This document shows, piece after piece, positions 49,700-63,596 of a DNA stretch of 64,000 bases. Made by a program: the position numbers and the translations under genes. Below the pieces are notes generated by a model, which worked only from the letters and a program-made list of their open reading frames with translations, did not search any database and was not told the DNA's origin. The DNA lies in contig OU015500.1 in assembly GCA_907164885.2 (NCBI GenBank), positions 55,480,976 through 55,544,975 of the forward strand. Direction: 5' to 3'. This DNA is from Dolomedes plantarius (lineage: Eukaryota > Arthropoda > Arachnida > Araneae > Dolomedidae). The stretch's first letter is position 1. Each line of letters starts with the position of its first letter.

Positions 49700-51780
49700 A
49701 AATCAAGCAATGTGGATTATTGGTGATATCATGTACTCATACGAATTGCATATTCGAGGATTTTTTTTTCAGCAAGGCTAAAACTATTCATCTTTAGTTA
49801 CTTCACAAGCAGTTCACAAAGAGTCATAGAGATAATTTTACTTGTCTTCAATTTAAGGTGACTGCCTACGTTCGGAGCCAATTTTTTTTAAAAATTATTT
49901 TTTTAAGGATTTTTTGGTCTTTTATGGTAAAGTAGCATTTAAATAAAAAATAATAAAAAATAAACTTGCCTGGAAATACCATACTTTTTTATAAATTGGT
50001 CAATTTGAAGTAATTTTTAATGAAACTTAGCTAAAACGCCTATCACTCTGCACAAAATTCTAATGCTACTATTTTAATTTCCTTCTCACACATGATACAT
50101 ATAACAGTTATCTTCAACATGACCCTCAATCTAAGAGAAATTTTAAAATGCAAAAATAATACAGACAATTTTATGTTCCAATATGAAAATTTTCCCCAAT
50201 GCGTCATACCGTTCCTTATAAAAACAGCTCTAAACAAAAAACTATTTATTATACATCAATCATTGTGCATCCTCTCATTTAAATTTTAAGATACTCAGCA
50301 CGTAGTTAAAACACCTGAATTTATTTTAAAAATATAAGTTTCTTATTTTTGAATTACATAACTTGGTGTGCTGTGATATAATGAAAGTCCTGTTAGCGTG
50401 ATATTACATCCTTTCAGATAATTACCTAAGGATTAGAAAAATTTTGTAGATCATTTTTCTGGGGATAAAATCTTCCCTTGCCCCTATCGTACGCAATAAA
50501 TTGAAAGAATCGAAAATCACTCATAAATATTGATAACTAACTTTAGTTCATTTTCATTCTGTGTCCATATTACGCAATAGTTTCTTAAAAAACAGGCATT
50601 AATATTAAAACCAAATGTTTTTAATGAAATAATTGTATAATATAAAATATTCACAGTCATTAATAGCGTTAATTTCTTCACAAAAGCTTACTAGTTTTCA
50701 TTCGACAATTCAAACTAATAAAACAGTTCCAGTGAAATAAATATGATAATTAAAGCATATTTGTCGTATCATTAACATAATTTATCAGCCACATACCTTT
50801 CATCTTATAAAATTTAATATTGAATTGTATTCAAAATTAAGTTCACATTCCTAGACTATGCTTTCCCGTCACGTGCACATTTAATAAATATATCTCGAGT
50901 CAATGTTTGTTCTAAAGTTTAAATATGAAAACTTCGGTTCAAGGACTTCATGTACGAATCCTTAGAGGATCCGCTATATGAAGTGTGTTCGAATATATAT
51001 GCAAATTTGAGTATTCATTATTCCTTTCAAGTACGGACTTTGTGATAACTGAATTAATCCAATGTTTTCAGAGAAAGATTTCGAATCTTTCGAAACTTAG
51101 TGAAAACATGCCGAAGAAACATAAATAAATATAATTAAATTAAGTTGCTCGGAAGCACTACAAGTGAAATTTCTTAATCATATACGCTGATATTTACTGT
51201 AAATGATGAAGCGGTTCCTAAACACTCAACAATTCAAGAAAGTATGCTGTTAAATAGTGGTTAAAACCGATAATTCTAGAGTTTTAGTTAAAGTTGGGTA
51301 GGATTAAATTAACTTACGTTATCATAAATAATATTCCTTTAAAATAGTAATTAACATTTTCAAAGTTTCTCTGCCATTTTTATCTTATTTAATTGATTAC
51401 TATTTTTTTATCAGTGAAAGAGCTTTAGTATTAACTATTGAATTATTAACGCTAGAAGAACTGTCAATGTATAGCTGTTTCTATCAATGTTAAAACATAC
51501 CTTTACGGATTAACTAGCCCTAGTGATATATGGATAAAGCAATAAATATAAAAATCTCTAGTACCTAAAAACGTTCTATTAATTAGAGATACTGTAGACA
51601 TTAAATTAAAGCTGATTTTCTGATTATCTGAAAAAAAAATTGCAACATAAAGTTTGTTTGATTGTGTAACAACACTAAGAAGTCCCAATATTAAAATTTT
51701 TAGCAAAAATTAATTCAAAATTTTAAAATTTTACTAATATTACTTAATTTTATTCCATTACAACTTCGTCATTTCCTGTG
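49700..51780. other. AT-rich region, nothing recognised
   Basis: No gene or element edge. Short open frames on both strands near 50043-50289 lie opposite each other and are not supported. Confidence 0.55.
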
Positions 51781-51955
51781 ATCAGAGGGATTAGGGACGA
51801 TATAAGCCTTCATTTTGTCACATCTGGCGGTGCTCGATCAAAACTGAGCGGCACCAGGGTGTTGTTTTCGCTTACCTATACGGTACACCCACTGAAAGCA
51901 AACAACTATACTCTCGGATAATGTGTGAATGTCATCGAACTAGAATCTCCGCATA
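51781..51955 (-). other. more balanced segment with a possible minus-strand splice donor
   Basis: In an AT-rich context this block has CpG and balanced composition. On the minus strand CCGTATAG is followed by GTAAGC at about 51876-51881, a good 5' splice-site match. It might be a small exon or first exon on the minus strand. There is no coding support. Confidence 0.2.
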
Positions 51956-52938
51956 AAAAAAACAAATTAATAAAAAAAATAATTTACAACAAAATGCTAC
52001 TTACTGAATCTATGTATGAGTAGATGATTGCTGTTAAATCTTTGGATATTTCTACGGGGAGTTACTGAACAATTTTCCATAAGAAATGAACATGGTGTCA
52101 GGGGATTGAAACTCTGCATTATTCAAAAAGAATATCTCTATAAACTACGATTGTGAAGACATAAGTACTTAAGAAAACAAACTATACATTTCTGATAGAA
52201 TAGTTGGCGGAGGAAAATTATTAGAAAAACCTGGCATGGAAAGTGAGTGCAAAGGACTATTCAGTGGATAGCCTTAGACGTATATTAAAAATTAAACTGA
52301 AATGACTGAATAGAGGAAGAGTTTCTACTAACAAATCTCTGTGTTTTTTCTTTTCTTCACCTTTATGAAATCTTATGCTAATGAGCATTTGAGAGGTTAA
52401 GCCTTTTCAAGTACACATATGAGTAATACCGAGCAGAACAGATGAGAGTAAAAGTATATGTAATGCAAACACAGAAATTTAGTTTTTTAGCAATAATGGG
52501 TAAGAAGTGTTGTTACAGGAAAATCAGTAAGATGACTGTGGTTTTTAGATGCATGTGCATGGAGAAGGTCGACTAAAAGTCAATAAACAAAGTGTAAAAA
52601 AGTCGTTTATCAAAATATTGTAGGCACTTTGGGACGTATAGTAGAATATTATAGCTAGAGAAGATTCCTGTTTTGCGAGAAAAACTGCATGAAAGAGGAT
52701 CTTGTGGGAGGGGTCTTTTATGTGAAGGTATGCATTTGTAACACACCCAGCAGATACGGACCTAGGTTCGTCTTTATTACGGAATTCTCAACGGGGTACA
52801 GCTAATAAGGAATTTACGGAAAATATTTCCAAGTGCGAGATTTTCTACATTTCTACAAATGACTGAAAAGGACAGTCCTAGGAACTATCATCTGGCCCTT
52901 ATTGGGTTGCAAAATTTACTGGTCTTTCTGGAAGAAGT
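51956..52938. other. AT-rich region, nothing recognised
   Basis: No supported gene, repeat or element edge before the foldback at 52939. Confidence 0.5.
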
Positions 52939-53182
52939 CAATTGAGGCGTTGGCGTTCAAAAGAGGGTAAGCGCCAACATTTCCGAAAAGTATTTTTTCA
53001 CTGATACAAGGGTTTGTTCCAAGGCTAACAGCGTTAAAACGGAGGTAAGTGCCTAGCTAGTTGAGTTAGGCACTTACCTTCTTATCAGCGCCATTAGCCT
53101 TGGAACAAACCCTTGTATCAGTGAAAAAATACTTTTCGGAAATGTTGGCACTACACTCCTTACAACGCCAACGCCTCAATTG
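52939..53182. repeat. near-perfect foldback (hairpin) element, 244 bp
   Basis: CAATTGAGGCGTTGGCGTT at the left is inverted at the right end (53164-53182). From GCCAACATTTCCG (about 52974) to CCAAGGCTAA (about 53029) a stretch of more than 50 bp pairs without mismatch with 53088-53147. The centre also pairs: GGTAAGTGCCTA against TAGGCACTTACC. No coding frame of note. It is either a small foldback transposon or a precursor-like hairpin; no clear target duplication was identified. Confidence 0.93.
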
Positions 53183-54239
53183 TTCAATTAAATACATATA
53201 CATTGTATCCAGGAACTGTGGACTTAACGTTTTCCCTTATTATGAATGTCCCCTTGTTGTATGGCATAAAATTCTTCACCAGTAAAAAATAGTTAAATAC
53301 TTTTTCCACCAGTGTACGTATCAGTAATACAGTTCTGAGAATCTAATGTTAATATACGTCCCTATGAAACCTCGGTCCATGTCTTTTGGTTACGCTTAAC
53401 AAGTATTTATTTTTATTACTCTTTAAGCTATGTAACTGTGAATGGAACTAAATATTATTCAATATACTGGAGGTCAAAGATATTACAAAAAGATGTGTTT
53501 TCATTTACGACAATGTATTGTAAAATTTCGTTAATACATTCATGTGTTCATCTTCTAACTTTCAAATCATCCTAGTTAGAAATGTTTGAGTATAAAATAT
53601 AAATTGTAGAAAAACAAATCAAATTAGCATAGTTAGAAATAAAAACAAAAATAAATCATAACTTGAATAAGTTAAACTCATTCAGACTAACAGAAGGACA
53701 TTAACAAAAAGACATGATTTAAAATTAAAATATGTTTTCAGTTATGTTCAATTTTCATTCATTGATTCATAGATTAACTATTAATTACTAAGAAACTCAA
53801 GAACTTATATGTATATAAAATGGACTAAAATTACACTTTTCACTATTTTTTTCTCGAAACAAAACTCCTAAATCTAATCTAAAAACACGAGTACCTTATG
53901 TCTTGGCTCAAAATTTCTCTGACATTACGTATCTTTTTTAACAGCCAGCAAGTTTTTCAGCCAACATCCTCTGTAATTGCTAGGGAACTTAAAACCCATG
54001 AATACCTTGTGAAAAGACAGCCATCTGTTTCAGCTGTTATATATTCTACTCTTCTGTTAACGAGTTGGTTAAGCTCTGACACATGCTCGTTAAGAATTCA
54101 TGGTATTTGTTGTTCTTACTTTTTCGGGACGCTGAAATGAAAATAGTTTATTGCATACATATATCCCAGAAGAGCATAAAACCCCGCAAATTCGTTCTTA
54201 GTGTAAATATTTCCTTTCACTGTGAATAATTCTGGAGGA
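53183..54239. other. AT-rich region, nothing recognised
   Basis: Open frame 53898-54140 (80 codons) carries no recognisable motif. Confidence 0.5.
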
Positions 54240-54720
54240 TTCAAAACACTGAGTAAAAAAAAAGTTTTGCTTAAAATTAAAATTTAAAATTACCTTGTTA
54301 GAATGTTGTATAATTTTTGAAGGTTTAAAAAGAAAGGAAGTAATTTACTTCTACTAGACTTTAATGTTGTTAGTCTGAGATAATGCAGCATTTGGATCAA
54401 TATTTTCGGTTTTAAATGCTCTTACTTCTGGTCTCTCTATACAGGTAATAAAATTAAAATTATTTTATTGTACACTTCTATCCTAGAAGACACATCTATA
54501 ACAATAAATAATTCACATTAAAAAGAGATTCACTCAGTGAAAAGAAAAATATTTTGCACCAATCTGAAATTTAAAAAAAAATACTTGTTAAAATGTTCAA
54601 CCATTTTTCAAGGATTAACAAAAATGAAGAAATTTTCTTCCACTAGAGTTTAATGTTATTCGTCTGAGATAACGCAACATTTGGGGGAATATTTTGAGTT
54701 TAAAAAACACTTGGATATTT
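54240..54720. repeat. old tandem duplication, period about 290 bp
   Basis: GACTTTAATGTTGTTAGTCT near 54358 recurs as GAGTTTAATGTTATTCGTCT near 54649, each followed by GAGATAA.GCA.CATTTGG and ..AATATTTT. Upstream blocks (AAAGTTTTGC/AAATATTTTGC, TTGTTAGAATGTT/TTGTTAAAATGTT) are in the same order. Confidence 0.75.
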
Positions 54721-55980
54721 CTTCATAGATAATAAAAGTAAAAATGCCGCAGACATGCTTATAGTTAAATTATACCTTGTAAGAAGCAAATGATACTTAA
54801 ATTTCATAATGGTTCTGAAAATCTGAGACAAAACATAGACATACTGAAATCTGATTTCTTTTCAAAATTCTGTAGAAATTATCTAATTTTATAAATTTTA
54901 ATAGAAACAAAAATTAAATTTTAAGATATTAAAATCGAGATATTTATTCGAACAGAAAGAAAATCAAAATGATAGAGATAATTTCCTTCGCTTTTTAAGT
55001 TTTAAAAATGTTTTTATTGGTGATAGATTCACAAATATCAGATTATATCTTTCTAAAGAAATTTATCATAAGATTGGATTCCTTCCAAACATAAACCGCG
55101 ATGTCATAATAAATAAAAGTTAAACTGTATATGTTCTTACTGTAATTTTTAAATAAATGTGACATATATACAGCTCGGACAGTGAAATCTAAAATACAAT
55201 TGTAAAAATAGCAGTGGCTCCATAGAAACGGTCTACATATTAGGATATAGATTATTAGCCAGACATAATAAAATTGGAACCATTTTTGCGAGAATGGAAA
55301 ATGTAGTTTTCGTCCCTTTTAGCTGAACTACTTTGATTTTAGGTTGAAGAATATTTAATATATTCTTATTAATCATGTCAAAATAACAACAGATAGAAAT
55401 ATATTAGATAATGAATTTTACAGGTATCAAAAGTAATCAAGAATGAGTATTTATTTTTAGGTATCTGCGACTAGTAAATTTTTGCCGATGCTAAAAGTAT
55501 AATATTCCATGTTTTAAAATATCTAAGAACTGTTGGCTGAGATCATATCTTGGAGAAAAACCCCGGATATATCATGATTTACTTTACGAAACAAACGCAT
55601 AGGAAAAACAATTCCTTTCGGATTTAGAACATGAGGTAGTTATCAATTCTCAATATGTTCTTTAGAAGTTTTCATACTCTTTACGTATCGATTTTTTTTC
55701 TTTTAATATTATGATCAGATTCTCCGTATGTATGTTTTAAATATGTATTCTTGACAGTCTTTCTCAATTTTCCCAATGCATGATCAATCCAAACAGAATG
55801 GCTACGAAGTTAAATTAGAAGTGAAATAGGGATCGTTATTTTAGTATGATCCATAATACATTTTAACACATTATAATGGCATGAATTATAGGATATAAAT
55901 AATGCATTTAAAGAAGAAAGTAACTCATGAAAGACGAAGTCCCAGTCATGAAAAGGGACGATGTCAACAAAAACTTAGTA
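54721..55980. other. AT-rich region, nothing recognised
   Basis: No gene or element supported. Confidence 0.55.
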
Positions 55981-56185
55981 CAGGGTGCATCAGAAAGAAC
56001 GTTCTGATTTGGAACGTCAATAACAAAAATACAAAGCAAGATAGAGAAAGAAATATTTTATACCTGTGAAAATTAAAAAAAATAAATTTATTCATTTATT
56101 ATTAATTTTCATTTTATTATTATTATTTTATTCATTTATGCATTAATTTATTTATACCCTTGAACGTTCTTTCCGCCGCACCCTG
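55981..56185. mobile_element. MITE, about 205 bp
   Basis: The ends are inverted copies: CAGGGTGCATCAGAAAGAAC and, read inward from the right, CAGGGTGCGGCGGAAAGAAC, both followed by GTTC. TA lies to the left (55979-55980) and CA to the right, so the target duplication may have mutated. The interior is A/T-rich with no coding capacity. The CAGGGTG end resembles the ends at 12528 and 23584. Confidence 0.8.
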
Positions 56186-57355
56186 CATTTATTTTTATTA
56201 TTTTGATATATTTACTTTAAAACTGAGAATATATTTACTAGAGATTAAAAAAATTTATCACTTGAGAAATTATTTTTATTCCGGTATCAATGATTTGACA
56301 GAAATATGGACTTCCATTTATTTCCAGTCGCAAAGTCTTGGCAGTTATATAAATAAATAGAAATTATGAAGAAATAGATAAATACATACAACAAGAAAGG
56401 AAAACTTGGAAAAATAAAAATAATCAGAAAGGGATTACCTCTTCAGAGATCTGACAACTCAATATATCTCTGATACGAAGACTCCTTGCAATGCGTCTCA
56501 GTGCAGTATGTGGGCTCTATCCATATCGTCCCCTGATCCTCAGAAAGACAATTAGGATTATATAGTACACCGACACGAAAAAGTTATGCTACAAGGCAGT
56601 CATGGCCTGTTAGCAATCAAAATATCGCAACATCCTTCCGACGTGGCTTGTCAGGTACAGACGATGGTTTTGAGCAGAAGTGAGAAATATCTTTCTAAAG
56701 TTGTCACATAAGTGGCAAATGAAATGATCAATTCATAGCACCTTCTAAAAATTAATAAAAAAATTCCAATTCCTGGTTCATTTCTTCAAACGTCTAATCA
56801 TAATCTAATAGTTAGCAGAAAAATATAAAATACAATCATGTACAAATAATTATGTATCTTTAAAAAAGACTCAAATTTCAATATTATATTTGATGATTTT
56901 CTTGTCGAATGAGTTGCTGATAATTTGGTTGAATATGCAGAAGAGCAGCTATAAACTCCGGAACCCAATTTATATTAATCAACCGAGAAAGGTACTTGAG
57001 TTTTAAAATGTCATAGTCGAGAACGTTGACTGACAAACCCATGCAGATCTAAATATGGAGAATAATTCTGCATTACCCAATGTCAACGTTAGGAGATCTT
57101 TATCTATCATAATGAACATCCTCATACGTGTAACCACAAAATTCTGTCGATTTTGTAAGTCTTCTGTCCTATTAACACAAAGGAATTTGTAGCAAAGTAA
57201 CACTGATGAGGTAAGAATTTACATACACCTACAATAAGTAGGAAAATATAAAAACTTGAACTAAGAATTAAACAACAAATAATCAACATTCACTTTAAAC
57301 ACGCACAAATTGATACAGAAACGGTAATTCTATAATTCCGACTGATCATCAACCG
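56186..57355. other. unassigned region
   Basis: The part 56440-56740 is less AT-rich and looks like the decayed interior of an element (for example CCTTCCGACGTGGCTTGTCAG near 56633), but no motif could be read in any frame. Confidence 0.4.
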
Positions 57356-58170
57356 TCAAGTAAGGGTGTAATTTAACGTGCTGCTAGGATCGAGTGGTGA
57401 AGCTAGCCACTAGTTAGCGTATTTGAACCAACGTACTACTCACGGCAATTATTTAATATCACACAATCTCGTAATGCCAGACGACGGGAACAGGATTAAT
57501 GCCTAATGATAATTCCCATTTTTAACACAATACGAATACATTTTCATTATTATTATAAAAAGAAATAAAATATGCCTCTCAAAATTGTCGCCCCCTCTGG
57601 CCGCCCACCTCTGGTTTAAAGCTTTCCAGCTCTCTGTGGAGACCCGATCAAGACTATATTGTCGTGGCTACAAATTCATTAATATTTTAACACAAAGACT
57701 TACGATATGAAATAATGTTTTACTGTTTACCGATTGAGTAACAGAGGCAACTCATTTCGCTAGAATGTCGATTTGTTCCATTCCCAAAAATAATCGCATT
57801 GACCTGGAACCCACCAAATGATCGCAACTTTCCCCCTCAGCCTTAAATCACTGATACACATGCACCTCCTCAGAGACAGGTATATTTCTTGATCCGATGG
57901 ACTGAATAGCTACCCTATAGTCTTACAAAATAACTACGTTTTGCAATTCCTGTTGCAGAGCATCCAGCTGCTCCAACGCCGCACGAATAGAGATCTCCTC
58001 CCCACCAAAGGTCGTTCGGTCTACCGTTTACGGTCGGACTACGGTCGGACTAGGGTTCGGACTACAGTCATTTACTTAGAGGTAGAAAGAGAAAAGGTTA
58101 CAATAGGTACCTGCCCCAGCATTAGGAAAATCTTCAGTAACTCACCCATCCGCGTAGGCCAAATGAGGAC
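57356..58170. other. GC-elevated unassigned segment
   Basis: Contains several CpG-bearing blocks (GTCGCCCCCTCTGGCCGCCC near 57585, CCAACGCCGCACG near 57973). An 11-bp CGGTCGGACTA unit is tandemly repeated near 58031-58065. It may be an element or a regulatory region; no coding or terminal-repeat evidence was found. Confidence 0.3.
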
Positions 58171-59583
58171 TAAACAATAAGTTTTTAATTGCAAATAATA
58201 TAAGGTCTCATAAAACACCTTTATGCATAAAATTAGTACAATATTATACACATTTCATATAAAATAATCAAATTAATGGTGTTTATGGATGTTTTTATTC
58301 TATCAGTGTAGATACTAAGATGTAATCATTCATGAATTTTGTTTTATTTTTTAGCTGACATCTCATAGTAAATCGATTTGCATTTCAATCACAGCGCGAT
58401 GTAATATATATTTAACTTAAAGTTGCCTCATATTGGTTAAATATACAATAAAGCTGGTACCAAAATGTTAAGCTTATGCATATATAAATTGTTTTATTGT
58501 TTAAAAGTAACTTAAAACTGTAAACTATGCTTGCACATAAATTATGCCATATATAAAGTTTAGAATTATTTATAAAGAATTTAATCTCCATTATATATGG
58601 CGATATAAACTAGACAGTTATGGAGATAAAAGACTAGCTATTTTAAAATCGGAATTAGTGCAATAAATAAATTTTGAAAGCTTACTGAATGGATATTACC
58701 TCTGGTAATAAAGTATGAAATAGGCAAGTATCCTCTGGGGTGGTAATTAATTCTATTTCCCTATATCGATGATACCCAGTGAGAAATACGGTGATTGAAA
58801 CTAATGTACCTGAAATGTAAATTACTTCAGAGGTTAGAATTCATAGTTTAATTGTTTTCAATAAATTCTCTGCAATCGATAAATTATCATATCCCTGCTA
58901 AAATTTATTCAGAATCTATTTCAGTTTATGCAAATTTTTGGTAGGATATCTACTGTGAGTTATGCCGATTTGCACACAATATTGCCTCAAAAGTATGCTA
59001 AATATGATAATAAGCTATAAAAACACTGTTAAAATAAATTGCACAGAAGAAATTATTGCATGTGATACAGTGACGATGTAAGTCAACCATTGATTCAAAG
59101 TGAAAAGCCCTTAAAAAATGAGGAAATATCCTAATTGTTGTTTATGTTGATTTTATTATTTATAATTACAATAGAGAATCCTTTTAATATTATTACAAAA
59201 AGCACTTATACAAGAATCGGAGCCGGATTAAGCAAATAATTGCAAAACCAAACAAATATATGGAAGGATGCAATGCTCGAACAACAGTATGCAATCTTGA
59301 TTTTATATGTAATTTTATTATGAAAGCACTGTTAGTTCCTTATGTATTGGTAACTATTTAGTAAGCAGTTTTAATCAGTTCTTTATTTGTTGCTTTACTT
59401 GAAATAAGAAAGTTGAGCTCAACACAAGCCTCTAAGGAGCAGAAAAACTAATCGTTTTGACATGAATTTTGTACTGTGAAAGGATATCTCAGAGGCTGAA
59501 TATTCCATAAATGGAAGCATTAATTACGTTACCGTAGGTTATTACTTGCTAATGTAATAACTAACTAACACACACCCACCAAC
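58171..59583. other. AT-rich region, nothing recognised
   Basis: No gene or element supported. Confidence 0.55.
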
Positions 59584-59631
59584 ATATATATATATATATA
59601 TATATATAGATAGATAGATAGATAGATATAT
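59584..59631. repeat. compound microsatellite (TA)n then (TAGA)n
   Basis: About 25 bp of TA followed by five TAGA/GATA units. Confidence 0.97.
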
Positions 59632-60560
59632 CATGCATACATATACTCCAACTGTCAGAGCAGATGACATTGGTATGCAAAATATTAATAGGGAAGACGT
59701 TTATAAAGGTTGAATTTCTATCGAATAATATATCCCTCCAGAAAATAAATTTTTCTGTAGGAAAAACATAAATTATTTATGTATATAACTTTATATTGTT
59801 GGTATTATTATAAAAATCATTTCATACATTAAATTGGATTAAAAAGAAATATTCCCATTCAGTTAAAAAAAATAACCCAAGTTTTTTTTTATATATTTTT
59901 CACTTTGATATTTTTGTGTCTTCAGAAAAACTATTCTTTTTAACTATGGCAATCAGTATTGTCTAAAATTTTACTATGTTTGCGAGTTGTAAAACTGTAA
60001 ACAAATTCATGCACAAGCATAATGTTATTATAGACGATTTTTAATATAGATAAACTTTATTTTAACAAGTTATATTTTTAATAAGAAGTTCAATTCACTG
60101 AGTTGAATTTTGTGCTTCTTTGCGACTTTCATTTTATTGATATTTTTTTCCACCTGAAAACAAGTTTAGTTGCTGTTTCTTTCCCGTTTGCTAGAAGTTC
60201 TCTCTCCGATTAGATACTTCCTACGAAAAGATGATATAGTTTTTCCACCTCTTTGCACTTCTAACTTTACCAGTGAAAGCGATGAAAAGAATACAAAGTT
60301 CAGGGTGAAATTTTTCGACGATTTGTAAAGGTAACGAGGTTTATCTCTAAATTTTATTTTAAGACACCCTTTTTTATAACAAACACCGAAACTCATATTT
60401 AGGTCCTTTGAAAATAACTTTTGTTTTTTCCATTTTTTAAATATTTATTTTTAGCATATTTAAATATTTACAAATTAATACTAAGGCTTTAAATATATAT
60501 TTTTTATATTTTCGACCAGAATGATGATTATTGTTAAAAGTAATTAAATTTTAGTAGTTA
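59632..60560. other. AT-rich region, nothing recognised
   Basis: No gene or element supported. Confidence 0.55.
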
Positions 60561-61050
60561 ATCTCAAACCTTGCTTTTCATCTACATCCAAATCTTACAA
60601 TTATATTTTAAGTAATGCATTTCTCCTGTCTTTTACCGCAATATGAGAAGCACTAAAATTGCTTAATGATCTCAAAAAGGGAGTAGAAAATATGTTTTAA
60701 TAGTTTTTATAAAGCAAAATTAAATTTTCATCTGTTAGACCAAGCAGCAAAATGCTTTAAAATGTTAAAAATGTGCTTTAAAAGTTAGTGACTCCTTAGT
60801 TACTGGCGTCTTTTCAAGCACAATATGAGGATAACTGAAGTTGCTTGATTCTGTTAAAATGTGAGCAGAAATAAATGTTAAGATTTAAAAGAAAATTTTT
60901 CATATTTTAGGTGAGGTAATATAATATTAGTAGTCTGTTTCAAACATTATTTTCATCTTCTACTGGAATTTCAGAATCACCGAAGTTGAATAATACCTTC
61001 AAAAAGAGTCAAAAATACCTATTAAGATATAAAAATAATAAAACATTAAA
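60560..61050. repeat. old, diverged tandem repeat, about 3 units of 150-175 bp
   Basis: CAATATGAGAAGCACTAAAATTGCTT (near 60641), CAATATGAGGATAACTGAAGTTGCTT (near 60821) and TTTCAGAATCACCGAAGTTGAAT (near 60969) are each followed by an A-rich ...AAA.TATGTTTTAA / AAATAAATGTTAAGAT / AATACCTATTAAGAT text. Confidence 0.6.
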
Positions 61051-62394
61051 CGCGTGAAAAGAATTAGACTGATTACATCTCACATTTGAAAAATGTGCAG
61101 TTATGCAACAAACTATTTGTGAAAGAAAGAGGAAACACACCATCAAAGTAATTTATATCACATATTAATATTTATGAAATATAGAAAGTAAAAATCATAT
61201 TATTGTCTGCACGCTCCTTTTTGCCGTCGTTAGTTGTATTACTTCCCTCCCTGTAATGTTTATGTCCATTTTAGCATCATGATGTTTATTGCCTCAGCAC
61301 TTAAAACAATAATAAATCACAAAATAGTTTACGACCACCTACTTTACGTGTCTTATTGTGTAAGTTTATTGTTTACACCCACCATAAAAAGTTTCATTTA
61401 ATCCCCCAAACATATTGCTAGGATTTAGTCTGAATGTTCCAGAGAGTTAAAGAAGACGCTAAAAGAATAATTTTCAGAATTTTAATGAGTCGTAGTTTAA
61501 CAGAAAAGAGTAGCTGTAAATTAGAAAAAAAAGGATATTTTTATGCCTCAATTTGAATATTACTTTCAGCGAGAAAATCTAGCTGATGTATATTTGTTTC
61601 TAAAAATATTCTTAAAGTGCGCATTATTATGAATAACTGTTCAGTATCTTACACATCGCCATCATAAATGTACTGACGTTAATGTGTGCTTATATTTGTC
61701 TAAAGTGTGTTACTTCACATCGTATTAAACTTGCCACAAATTACTTTTTTCTTCTGACAAGAATTTTTATCTATGTGTCTACAAAATTTAATGGGAATAA
61801 CTTTTTTTTAAAATACTTTTACGCATCTAAAGTAGGCATTTTGCAACATAAAATTGAAATTACAGTTTAAACACCTAAGAAAATACTTACTTTGACCTGA
61901 AAATAATTGCTGCACATATATGTATTTTTGCGAAATTGAACCTTATAAAAATTTTAGAGGTGTGTCTACAGATGCAAATAACAATGAATGCATAATTGTT
62001 TAAGCTTAATATTTTATGAGCTGGGATGCGTAAATATAAAATTCATATTTTTCTATCATGTTGAGATATTCTGAAATATTTATACTACCTATGTATAAAT
62101 GGAGATGATAGGATGCAGTTGATACACAGACTGATCCCAACTGATATCTGCATTTATTTATATTCAGTTATGATAACATGTAGCTACGGAAATCACACGG
62201 AATAGTTCCAAATTATATTATTGATCAGTGCTTTCCTTTTGTGTAACTTTATTATCACAGTAAAGTATCCTTGCAGTGATTGAGAGTTCCTTAAATAAAG
62301 TTTTTCCCATTCACTATATTCATTCTTGAGTTATATGCATTGCTCGTTGCTATTATAGTTTTATGTATGAAAAGTGCGTGTCTAGGGGTTTTAG
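61051..62394. other. AT-rich region, nothing recognised
   Basis: No gene or element supported. Confidence 0.55.
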
Positions 62395-62734
62395 GGGTCG
62401 CCGTAAAACTTCTAAATCATGAGTGACTCAAATTCTAAAAGTGACTTAAATTCAAGCAGAACTCGAAAGCGAACTCACATATTTACGTAAATAAAGTAGT
62501 AGTTCAAAATAAGGTAGATTCACATCACTAAACTAACAATATATATTGAAACTAACTATTAAATAGAACATATAACATTGAACATATAACGTCGTTACAA
62601 GTAGCCCGTCTGCTTAAATTGACACGTCTTGCTACTACTAAAGTCAATTCTCCAAGGTCCCAGTGGTTCACGGGGAGTGGACGCTGGCTGGAAGGCAGAA
62701 GAGCCAGCAGCGGGTGTCAAAGGCAGCTCCTACA
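62395..62734 (-). repeat. candidate LTR on the minus strand
   Basis: Read on the minus strand the block starts TGTAGGAGCTGCC (62734 side), is GC-rich at its start, has an AATAAA-like stretch further on and is followed by GGCGACCCC at about 62388-62400, which could be a primer binding site. There is no second copy in the window. Possibly a solo LTR. Confidence 0.3.
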
Positions 62735-63504
62735 TTTCTAATACAAAAGTCTTAAGAAATTATTTACAGGAAATTTTAAAAAGCCACCTGTAGAAATGAA
62801 AAAAATAGACTTTGCAAGGACCTTTGATCTTTTTCTCTTAGCTTCAAAATAAATTCTCCAGAAATTCTGTTCATATTTCGTTTCTTAAAAAATTTCAATT
62901 ATAAAACACAAAAATTCTACAATGATACAAATAAATTTGTAATAATAAATAAGAAAATAGTATTAATCATTAATTTTAGTATCTCAATTTTTTTACACGA
63001 ACTTATAGCTACAAAACATAGAAAAAATATAAATTTAAGTGATTACCAAAAAGTTAACCATTAAATATCAAATATTTCTAAAGCTCAAGAGTCAAAAAAA
63101 TTTCTGGACTATATAACAGATTAAAAACTTAAAATATTTAATACCATTTCAAAGGAAAAACTATTTTAATGTTAAGAAATTTTTCAAAAGGTCATTTTAC
63201 TCAAAAAGGCATTTTTACTCAAAAAGTCATGAAAATCTTAAAATAAGAAAATCATCTTTCTTTAAAGTGGTTTTGCGGGCATTTCGGAATAGTTTTATAA
63301 ATTCACAAGTAGCATACCACTATAAAACGAAGCTCTTCACTTCATTAAAAGAAAAATACAGGAACAAGTAATTTTTTTTTACCCTCATATACTCATGATA
63401 AGTCGTGATACAGATATTTAAATACTGATCCCTTGCAATTTTTCCTTTTTTGTTACATTTTCTACCTTATCTTCTTAAATTAAATAATTTATTCAATACG
63501 TTCT
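62735..63504. other. AT-rich region, nothing recognised
   Basis: No gene or element supported. Confidence 0.55.
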
Positions 63505-63550
63505 TTATATATATATATATATATATATAATAATATATATATAATATATT

Positions 63551-63596
<46 letters not shown>

